DNA from: Guadua angustifolia
Lineage: Eukaryota; Streptophyta; Magnoliopsida; Poales; Poaceae
Direction of reading: 5' to 3'
NCBI GenBank assembly: GCA_036346375.1
Contig: CM070517.1
Span: 47,526,200-47,590,199, forward strand
Length of the DNA stretch: 64,000 bases
The translations under genes were made by a program, and so were the position numbers. The notes under the pieces were generated by a model, which had not been told where the DNA came from, did no database searches, and saw nothing but the letters and a program-made list of their open reading frames with translations. Shown piece by piece: positions 56,047 through 64,000 of the stretch; the stretch's first letter is position 1; each line of letters begins with the position of its first letter.

Positions 56047-57888
56047 TCCAACCAATTTTTGTATCTTGAATTCGTAAAATAAAATTAATAAATTCATAAA
56101 AGAGCAATCCCTGTTTCTCGTGAAGAGTTTTATTTGTTCTTGCTATCTATTTTCTTTTTGCCCTTATTGAAGTTTATTATTTGCTATATTTACGTTGTTC
56201 GACGTGTAGCACCCGACGTCTCTAACTTCGTCGTCGCCTTCATCAGCCGCAATCCTCGTCTTCGTCGTAATAAGTGATTAAGCAAGGCAAGCACCCCTTT
56301 GATCATATTGATCCCAGTATTTAATTTTCTTTTGTTTTACTAAACCAATTTATGCATGTGTTTACTTTCTGTAAATTTGTTATTTTGTGGTACTGGTAGT
56401 TATACCTGTTGTCTCATTAACCTTCTTTGATAATTATGGACATGTGAACCTTGATAACCCTAGATTGAGGATAGGCATTACTTAATGTCATCATGGGTAT
56501 ATGCGTTACATATTATTCATGCTTAGCCATGCTTTAGAATCAACAAGGTTGATGATCAGATCAAAATTGTTTCCTGAAAATGTTGGAAATGGCATTGTTT
56601 GTTGCTGGTATTTTGATTAAAAACCCAAAATAAAACTATGATTTTGACGCAGAATATTATTGGCAATAGCGGGTGTGCCAAAGGAATTGCACGTAGTGTA
56701 GGGTGAAGTATCGCCCGTGTCAGATTAAGGACCGAGCAATGGGACGCTATTGATTCAAGAATTCTGTGCAACCACAAGTGTTGGGATGGGGCAGCCTTAA
56801 ACCAATTAAGTTATCTAGTTTAACTTTGCACATTGGAAGGCCGAAGTAGTACGGGCTCTCCTTTTTAAGGTTTGCTCGACGGGGTGCCCTCACCGAGGTG
56901 TTGGGAGCCACACTTGCCAATACAACGGTGTACGCCTTACCATGGGACAGAAACGGTGTGTTGGGTGTTATGTGAAAGGAACCATGTGTTGTGTGAGTGT
57001 TTCTGTTTCTATGGCGAGGGTTTAACGTTCCGATGCTGGTGCAAAGTTAACCTAGGTAATGTAAAGGTTTTCGTTATAAACATTCTAGCCACACGCTAAG
57101 CGGTGAAGTATGCGGCAAAAAGAAAAGGTCATGACTTGTGGGTAAAGTTGTACACCTCTGCAGAGTGTAAATCTAATCGATTAGCCACGCCCGCGGTCAT
57201 GGGCACTTGGTGAAGTCATTCCAATGCTAAACTTTGGTATTTTCTGAAAATGGGTTCTGGTTTGAACTTGTTTAGCAACTGTTGTTTTATGTCGAAGGGC
57301 CGACATTAATGGATTTCAGGATTTGGATGATTCTTCGCTCACGTCATGGAGGACTGTGAGTGTTACTATGCTTTACTTATTTGTTATCAATTAAACTTGC
57401 TCTTACAAATTTTGTTTGCAAATAACTTGATTTACAAATTCAATTTCGCTTTATGCAAATTAACTGTAGTAGCCTCCTTTGACTAGGCCTGCATTTATGC
57501 ATTTGCAAATACCACCTTAAATCTTGCGGAGTACGAAAGTACTCACCCTTGCTTAATTTGTTGTTTTAGGTGGATAAGCTAGTGAAGCTTCGAAGATTTA
57601 TTTCGTTGCAGGTTGCGGGATCCTTATTGCCATGATCTTTTTAGGGATTTATGCTTCGTCAGTTGCCTGCGGGTTAGATAGGTACACTACAAGGCTTTGC
57701 TTCTTTTATTGCTATATACTCTGAGTTGTAAAATTTCTTCGTATAATTGCTTCTGCTTAATTAATATAATGTATGGTTGTGATTCCAATTGTTGTAAATG
57801 TGTGTACTAGCTACTGATCCAGGGACTAGTATTGTATGCACATTAGATTTCCATTTTTGCATTCTGTGTAAAAATGAGGGTCGTTACA

Positions 57889-58080
57889 GCTGCCGTCGCC
57901 GGTGCGACTCGAGGTTGGTCGCCATCAGCCGCGCGTAGTCCTCGCCGGAGCACTCCATCGCCGCCTTGAACATGGATTGCCCCGCATTGTTCACCAGGAT
58001 GTCGAGCCTACCGCGGAATTCTTCCTGGACTGTCACCATGAGTTCCTCCCTCTCGTCCCGCACGGAGACGTCGCAGAAGG
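57889..58080 (-). pseudogene. SDR (tropinone-reductase-like) pseudogene, central part
   Basis: On - the frame reads FCDVSVRDEREELMVTVQEE, then FRGRLDILVNNAGQSMFKAA and MECSGEDYARLMATNLES, including the NNAG motif of classical SDRs. The usual stretch between NLES and TGDGSVVHISS is largely missing, giving a frameshift, so the gene was already damaged or was damaged by deletion. Its 5' side is cut at 58080/58081 by the gag-only LTR array. No N-terminal Rossmann TGxxxGIG part is found in the window. Confidence 0.85.
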
Positions 58081-58731
58081 TGTTGGAATTTCCCTAGGAT
58101 CTAACACAAGTGAACTCGTGGACACACGAACAAGAAATACACCAAGAACATACACACACTTATATATTCTTGTACTTAGCTCATCGAGAATACAAGGAAC
58201 ATACCCTTAGAGACACCTACCAACTCAAGATTACAACGGACTTGAGTTAGTGCCTTTCTTCTATGTTCCTAGCTACTCTCTTTGCAGCCTCTCACTTGTT
58301 CCGAGCTAACACTGTACGAGTATATATAAACATGCTCATGAGCTTCTGCCACCTAGATGTGTCACACGTTCAGCATGCAGCCACGAACTCCACGAGGCCC
58401 GCTCCACCAACGTGCGATTCCATGCGCCACCAGAAGACCCGGCTGCCGCCTGTTGCCACCAGCGCAACGCGTGATCCGTTTCTTTCGCTTGCATGTGACT
58501 CGGCCACCACATGACCACGGCACCTGGGACTAACATGCATGGACACGGCATGCATGCAAGCTTAGGCTAATTATCTTGATCTTAGTCTAATGCATGCAAG
58601 CTAAATAACCACCTAGTCTAGCTACGTGCAACACCATGCATGCGACTAGATAACAAAAAAACAAAACTAACACATGCATGTACACGGTTCTAACATGTAC
58701 AATTATTCTAACAACAAGATTAACACTAACA
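58081..58731 (-). repeat. LTR 1 of the gag-only array
   Basis: 651 bp, TGTTGGAATTTCCC...ATTAACACTAACA in + orientation. It contains a TATATATAAA-like box at about 58321-58329 (on + GAGTATATATAAACATG). Confidence 0.93.
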
Positions 58732-59627
58732 ATCACCCCCTTAATCTTGTTGTCCACTATGACCTCACTCACAGGAGTGCCGGTTCGTCGTGAACGTCGG
58801 CGAAGTTCAGCTCCCCCCGCTCCTTCTTCTTGGGCTTGGCGCATTCTGATTTGAAGTGTCCCAACTCATTGCAGTTGAAGCACCTTACCTTTGTCTTGTC
58901 GAACTTCTTCTTGCCATGACGCATGGACGTGCCTTCTTTGCCATTGATGAGCAGCAAGTGTCCATCACCCTCCTCGCCATGACGCTTGCTAATCCTTCCT
59001 TCAAAGACTTTGAGGCGACCGATCATCTCCTCGATCGGCATGATCTCTAAGTCCGCTAACTGCTCAATTGCAGCCACGACCTTTAGGAACTTGTCTGGGA
59101 CGAACAAGAACAATTTCTTGACGACGACCGCATCCTCAAGTGTTTCACCTAATCCCCGAATTTCATTCACGAGGTAAGTCAATTTCCCTGCGAACTCATC
59201 CACGGACTCAGTCTCCTTCATGCTCATGGCTTGGAAGTCACACTTCAAGGACATCACCCGCGCTTTCTTGACACGGTCGGTGCCGAGGTACATGGTCTTC
59301 AAGGTGCTCCATGTCTCCTTCGTCGTCTTCTTCCCGGCAACCTACAATAAAGTTTGTCCGGAATCGCCTGGACGATGGCCGCCATTGCCATCTTGTCCTT
59401 CTTCCTGTCCACGGTTGCTCCTTCTGAGGGATCAACAGCATCCCATATGCCTTGAGCCTCCATGAACACCTCCATCTTTATCGCCCACGCGGAGTAATTG
59501 GTGCTTGACAACATCGAGTACTGGAGGGAGATGGATCCCTCCTTGGTCGCCGTCTGCTCCACGATCGACATGATGTCGCGGTATGAGCACTTGGACATGC
59601 AACTCACAACCGGTCTCTGATACCAAA
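58732..59627 (-). pseudogene. gag of array unit 1, one-base frameshift
   Basis: ATG at 59607 (MSCMSKCSYRDIMSIVEQTA). The N-terminal block SSTNYSAWAIKMEVFMEAQG and UBN2-like core KTMYLGTDRVKKARVMSLKC are present, as is an intact zinc knuckle CFNCNELGHFKSEC (CX2CX4HX4C). One T is missing near 59357 relative to units 2 and 3, which shifts the frame after AIVQAIP. The frame is open on both sides of that point. Confidence 0.88.
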
Positions 59628-60283
59628 TATTGGAATTTCCCTAGGATCTAACACACGCGAACTCGTGGACACACGAACAAGAAATACACCAAGAACATAC
59701 ACACACTTATATATTCTCGTACTTAGCTCATCGATAATACAAGGAACATACCCTTAGAGACATCTACCAACTCAAGATTACAACGGACTTGAGTTAGTGC
59801 CTTTCTTCTATGTTCCTAGCTACTCTCTTCACAGCCTCTCACTTGTTCCGAGCTAACACTGTACGAGTATATATAAACATGCTCGTGAGCTTCTGCCGCC
59901 CAGATGTGTCCCACGTTCTGCATCCAGCCACAAACTCCACGAGGCCCGCTCCACCAACGTGCGATTCCATGCGCCACCATAAGACTCGGCTGCAGCCTGT
60001 TGCCACCAGCGCAATGCGTGATCCGTTTCTTTCGCTTGCATGTGACTCGGCTACCACACGTCCACGTACGGCACCTGGGACTAACATGCATGGACACGGC
60101 ATGCATGCAGGCTTAGGCTAATTATCTTGATCTTAGTCCAATGCATGCAAGCTAAATAACCACCTAGTCTAGCTATGTGCAACACCATGCATGCGACTAG
60201 ATAACAGAAAAAACAAAACTAACACATGTATGTACATGGTTCTAACGTGCACAATTATTCTAACAACAAGATTAACACTAACA
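59628..60283 (-). repeat. LTR 2 of the gag-only array
   Basis: 656 bp. In + orientation its first bases read TATTGGAATT, so the terminal TG/CA dinucleotide on this side is mutated (A for G at 59629). It is otherwise very close to LTR 1. Confidence 0.92.
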
Positions 60284-61180
60284 ATCACCCCCTTAATCTT
60301 GTTGTCCACTATGACCTCACTCACAGGAGCACCGGTTCGTCGTGAACGTCGGCGAAGTTCAGCTCCCCCCGCTCCTTCTTCTTGGGCTTGGCGCATTCTG
60401 ATTTGAAGTGTCCCAACTCATTGCAGTTGAAACACCTTACCTTTGTATTGTCGAATTTCTTCTTGCCATGACGCATGGACGTGCCTTCTTCGCCATTGAT
60501 GAGTAGCAAGTGTCCATCACCCTCCTCGCCATGACGCTTGCTAATCCTTCCTTCAAAGACTTTGAGGCGATCGATCATCTCCTCGATCGGCATGGTCTCT
60601 AAGTCTGCTAACTGCTACATTGCAGCCACGACCTGTAGGAACTTGTCTGGGACGGACAAGAGCAATTTCTTGACGACAACCGCATCCTCAAGTGTTTCAC
60701 CTAATCCCCCGATTTCATTCACGAGGGAAGTCAATTTCCCTGCGAACTCATCCACGGACTCAGTCTCCTTCATGCTCATAGCCTGGAAGTCACACTTCAA
60801 GGACATCACCAGCGCTTCCTTGACACGGTCGGCGCCGAGGTACATGGTCTTCAAGGTGCTCCATGTCTCCTTCGTCGTCTTCTTCCCGGCAACCTGCAAT
60901 AAAGTTTGTTCCGGAATCGCCTGGACGATGGCCGCCTTTGCCATCTTGTCCTTCTTCCTATCCACGGTTGCTCCTTCTGAGGGATCAACAGCATCCCATA
61001 TGCCTTGATCCTCCATGAACACCTCCATCTTTATCGCCCGCGTGGAGTAGTTGGTGCTTGACAACATTGGGTATTGGAGGGAGACAGATCCCACCTTGGT
61101 CGCCGTGCAATCCATGATCAACATGATGTCGCGGTATGAGCACTTGGGCATGCAACTCACAACCGGGCTCTGATACCAAA
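60284..61180 (-). pseudogene. gag of array unit 2, one nonsense codon
   Basis: ATG at 61160. The frame is open to VVAAM and then meets TAG at 60615-60617, where units 1 and 3 have AIEQ. After it the frame is open again through MPIEEMIDRLKVFEGRISKR to the intact knuckle CFNCNELGHFKSEC and the end. Otherwise full length (about 279 codons). Confidence 0.9.
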
Positions 61181-61816
61181 TGTTGGAATTTCCCTAGGAT
61201 CTAACACACGCGAACTCGTGGACACACAAACAAGAAATACACAAAGAACATACACACACTTATATATTCTCGTACTTAGCTTATCGAGAATACGAGGAAC
61301 ATACCCTTAGAGACATTTACCAACTCAAGATTACAACGGACCTGAGTTAGTGCCTTTCTTCTATGTTCCTAGCTACTCTCTTCGTAGCCTCTCACTTGTT
61401 CCGAGCTAACACTGTATGAGTATATATAAACATGCTCGTGAGCTTCTGCCACCTAGATGTGTCCCACGTTCTGCATGCAACCACGAACTCCACGAGGCCC
61501 GCTTCACCAACGTGCGATTCCATGCGCCACTAGAAGACCCGGCTGCCACCTGTTGCCACCAGCGCAACGCGTGATCCGTTTCTTTCGCTTGCATGTGACT
61601 CGGCCACCACATGACCACGGCACCTGGGACTAACATGCATGCAGGCTTAGGCTAATTATCTTGATCTTAGTCTAATGCACGAAAGCTAAATAACCACCTA
61701 GTCTAGCTACGTGCAACACCATGCATGCGACTAGATAACAAAAAAACAAAACTAACACATGCATGTACACGGTTCTAACGTGTACAATTTTTCTAATAAC
61801 AAGATTAACACTAACA
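61181..61816 (-). repeat. LTR 3 of the gag-only array
   Basis: 636 bp, about 20 bp shorter than its neighbours. A 16-18-bp piece around GGACACGGCATGCATGC is deleted near 61640. Confidence 0.92.
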
Positions 61817-61853
61817 ATCACCCCCTTAATCTTGTTGTCCACTATGACCTCAC

Positions 61854-62693
61854 TCAAAGGAGCGTCGGTTCGTCGTGAACGTCGGCGAAGTTCAGCTCCC
61901 CCCGCTCCTTCTTCTTGGGCTTGGTGCATTCTGATTTGAAGTGTCCCAACTCATTGTATTTGAAGCACCTCACCTTTGTCTTGTCGAACTTCTTCTTGCC
62001 ATAACGCATGGACGTGCCTTCTTTTCCGTTGATGAGCAGCAAGTGTCCATCACCCTCCTCGCCATGATGCTTGATAATCCTTCCTTCAAAGACTTTGAGG
62101 CGACAGATCATCTCCTCGATCGGCATGGTCTCTAAGTCCGCGAATTGCTCAATTGCAGCCACAACCTGTAGGAACTTGTTTGGGACGGACAAGAGCAATT
62201 TCTTGACGACGATTGCATCCTCAAGTGTTTCACCTAATCCCTGGATTTCATTCATGAGGGAAGTCAATTTCCCCACAAACTCATCCACGGACTCAGTCTT
62301 CTTCATGTGCATGGCCTGGAAGTCACACTTCAAGGACATCACTCGCGCTTTCTTGACACTGTCGGTGCCGAGGTACATGGTCTTCAAGGTGCTCCCTGTC
62401 TCCTTCGCCGTCTTCTTCCCAGCAACCTGCAATAAAGTTTGTTCCGGAATCGCCTGGACGATGGCCGCCATTGCCATCTTGTCCTTCTTCCTGTCCACGG
62501 TTGCTCCTTCTGCGGGATCAACAGCATCCCATATGCTTTGAGCCTCCATGAACACCTCCATCTTTATCGCCCACGCGGAGTAGTTGGTGCTTGACAACAT
62601 CGGGTACTGGAGGGAGACGGATCCCTCCTTGGTCGCCGTCCGCTCCACGATCGACATGATGTTGCGGTATGAGCACTTGGGCATGCAACTCAC
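61854..62693 (-). CDS. gag of array unit 3, open but with a broken zinc knuckle
   Basis: This is the only uninterrupted gag in the array: 279 codons from MSCMPKCSYRNIMSIVERTA to DVHDEPTLL. The domain order is a DUF4219-like N-terminus (SSTNYSAWAIKMEVFMEAQ, about 34-52), UBN2-like helical core (about 95-200), and a basic linker followed by the knuckle. The knuckle reads CFKYNELGHFKSEC: the second Cys is Tyr (codon at 61956-61958), so zinc and RNA binding should fail. Gag would assemble particles that package element RNA. With no pol in the element, movement depends on enzymes supplied in trans. Confidence 0.85.
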   Translation of the reverse strand: MSCMPKCSYRNIMSIVERTATKEGSVSLQYPMLSSTNYSAWAIKMEVFMEAQSIWDAVDPAEGATVDRKKDKMAMAAIVQAIPEQTLLQVAGKKTAKETGSTLKTMYLGTDSVKKARVMSLKCDFQAMHMKKTESVDEFVGKLTSLMNEIQGLGETLEDAIVVKKLLLSVPNKFLQVVAAIEQFADLETMPIEEMICRLKVFEGRIIKHHGEEGDGHLLLINGKEGTSMRYGKKKFDKTKVRCFKYNELGHFKSECTKPKKKERGELNFADVHDEPTLL

Positions 62694-62713
62694 AACCGGG
62701 CTCTGATACCAAA

Positions 62714-63270
62714 TGTTGGAATTTCCCTAGGATCTAACACACGCGAACTCGTGGACACACGAACAAGAAATACACCAAGAACATACACACACTTATATAT
62801 TCTCATACTTAGCTCATCGAGAATACAAGGAACATACCCTTAGAGACATCTACCGACTCAAGATTACAATAGACTTGAGTTAGTGCATTTCTTCTATATT
62901 CCTAGCTACTCTCTTCACAGCCTCTCACTTGTTCCGAGCTAACACTGTACGAGTATATATAAACATGCTCATAAGCTTCTGCCGCCCAGATGTGTCCCAC
63001 GTTCTGCATGCAGCCACGAACTCCATGAAGCCCACTCCACCAACGTGCGATTCCATGCGCCACTAGAAGACCCGGCTGCCGCCCGTTGCCACCAGCGTAA
63101 CGTGTGATCCGTTTCTTTCGCTTGCATGTGACTCGGCCGCCACACGACCACGGCACCTGGGACTAACATGCATGGATACGGCATGCATGCAGGCTTAGGC
63201 TAGTTATCTTGATCTTAGTCTAATGCAAACAAGCTAAATAACCACCTAGTCTAGCTACGTGCAACACCAT
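62714..63270 (-). repeat. LTR 4 of the gag-only array, truncated
   Basis: Starts TGTTGGAATTTCCC and matches the other LTRs to GTGCAACACCAT at 63270. The last roughly 90 bp are absent because another LTR begins at 63271. Confidence 0.9.
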
Positions 63271-64000
63271 TGATGAATACCCATACCAGGGGTACCCCAC
63301 AGCAAAGTATACATCTATTTTAAGATCGCATTTCTCTGAGTTATCTAGCCTCGGAGTCCGGGCTGAAGGTGAAACCGACATGGCCCTCGTCCCTTACTGA
63401 AAGGGGGTTATCGCCGAATCTCGGGTCGGACGCATCCGCCGGCCCCGACCGACCCAGGGCCGACGCCTCCGCAGGCACCTACTCCGACCCGACCCCGCAT
63501 CAGGTACCACCACAGGCTCCGACCAGACCCGACAGAGTCCCGCAAGCCTCGGCCCAGTCTCGCCACGCCCGGAAGATATCTGGCAGAAGGGCCACTGTTA
63601 CAGACGGACGTAACGGTAACCTTGGGGCGGACGGTCCCTTCCCAAGGCAACCAGAGGGCGGCCTCAGCTAAAGCACCCATCTTTTCAAGATGTCAGCATC
63701 TGACAGGCGCTCAGAGGGCAGGTGTGCGCCCTCCGAAAAGAGCGCCGCCCGTTGTGTCTACCCACCCCGTATGGGACGCGCTGGAGCCTGTCAGTATCAT
63801 GACCGAAGACCAGGTCGCCCAGACGAAGAGCCTGCCCGTCATCATGACCGAAGACTAGGACGCCCGGACGGGGCATTCCCCTATCTCTTTTTCAAATCCT
63901 CGTGTAACCTGCCCTCTCGGCCTATATAAAGGGAGGCAGGGCCCTTGGAGGAAGGGGATAGATTTTCTTTCCTTCATACGCACCCACACGAGCTCGCTCA
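63271..64000 (+). mobile_element. LTR of another retrotransposon, running off the window
   Basis: Starts TGATGAATACCCATACCAGG immediately after the truncated array LTR. It is GC-rich with a strong TATA box (TATATAAA at 63923-63930) followed by GGGAGGCAGGGC, as in the U3/R border of a plant LTR. A short internal repeat, ATCATGACCGAAGAC, occurs at 63796 and 63841. The other end and TSD lie beyond the window. ORFs here are compositional. Confidence 0.7.
63923..63930 (+). promoter_or_regulatory. TATA box of the right-edge LTR
   Basis: CCTATATAAAGGGAGGC context, about 650 bp into the LTR, with a purine-rich stretch downstream as commonly seen at LTR transcription starts. Confidence 0.6.

Larger units (their letters stand above)
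49586..57888 (+). mobile_element. 5.36-kb solo-LTR-like element, copy 2, with nested insertion
   Basis: Starts TGTAACAGCCCGAAAATTTT and ends GAGGGTCGTTACA. The exact 5-bp TSD GCTGC is at 49581-49585 and 57889-57893. Removing the nested 2937-bp element and its 5-bp duplication leaves about 5.36 kb, matching copy 1. It has the same AT-rich start, GC-rich block (50340-51340, with a TATTTAAG box near 50867) and 3' modules (GGGTAAAGTTGTACACCTC at 57141; GTACTCACCCTTGC at 57537). No gag or pol is visible. It split an SDR exon. Confidence 0.9.
58081..63270 (-). mobile_element. Tandem array of gag-only Copia elements (LTR-gag x3-LTR)
   Basis: Four LTRs (58081-58731, 59628-60283, 61181-61816, 62714-63270 truncated) alternate with three internal regions of about 897 bp. 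All are on -. Each internal region has an initiator-Met-type primer site TGGTATCAGAGCC two bases from the LTR, one gag ORF, and an ATTAAGGGGGTGA polypurine tract at the other end. There is no pol and no space for one. Size and content fit the gag-only terminal-repeat elements (TR-GAG) known in plants. Neighbouring units share one LTR, as produced by unequal exchange between LTRs. The flank GAAGG (58076-58080) is a candidate TSD; its partner is lost. Confidence 0.92.

Noticed and set aside
63369..63929. ORFs at the right window edge as genes
   Set aside because: They lie in the U3-like part of an LTR, are open in several frames by GC composition and have no domain.
1..64000. CRISPR array or prokaryotic defence system
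   Set aside because: No spaced identical repeats of 24-40 bp with unique spacers; introns, LTRs and an NLR show this is plant nuclear DNA.

Overview
This window looks like plant nuclear DNA, almost certainly from a grass (Poaceae). The signs are spliceosomal introns, CACTA elements with TNP/ULP1-like genes, a long-TIR Mutator-like element, hAT and Tourist-like MITEs, Copia elements primed by initiator-Met tRNA, and one coiled-coil NLR of the type common in cereals. There are no prokaryotic operons, rRNA genes or CRISPR arrays. By my reading about 90% of the window is transposon-derived, and many insertions can be ordered because their target-site duplications (TSDs) are still readable.

Layout. 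1-3.2 kb: decayed CACTA transposase fragments on +. 3.6-11.9 kb: one CACTA element with inverted-repeat subterminal arrays at both ends, a Transposase_24-like gene and a ULP1-like protease gene, interrupted by a 2.03-kb hAT element (7501-9527, TSD TACATGAG). 11.9-20.6 kb: a plant-mobile-domain (PMD) gene split by a 7.37-kb Copia element (12712-20077, TSD TGATC) that has gag but no recognisable pol. 20.7-22.5 kb: a GRF-zinc-finger-like gene on - and a roughly 170-185-bp minisatellite. 23.9-27.4 kb: further CACTA material with a multi-exon TNP-like gene. 27.4-37.5 kb: a Copia gag split by a Mutator-like element (30563-37272), itself split by a 5.36-kb solo-LTR-like element (31054-36409, TSD CCGTC).

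38.5-41.6 kb holds the only gene that looks intact: a single-exon 957-codon CC-NLR on -. Its P-loop and several other nucleotide-binding motifs are replaced. 41.6-48.2 kb is AT-rich DNA with a LINE 3' end, two facing Tourist-like MITEs, a 100-bp tandem duplication and a hAT MITE. 49.4-58.1 kb: a tropinone-reductase-like SDR pseudogene split by a second copy of the 5.36-kb element (49586-57888, TSD GCTGC), which carries a nested 2.94-kb solo LTR (53110-56046, TSD TCCAA). 58.1-63.3 kb: a tandem LTR-gag-LTR-gag-LTR-gag-LTR array of gag-only Copia elements on -, cut at its right end by another LTR (63271 to the window edge).

The genes do not form a pathway. The host genes are the NLR and the SDR relic. 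The rest is a nested record of insertions in which gag-only (non-autonomous) LTR elements and very long solo LTRs are over-represented.
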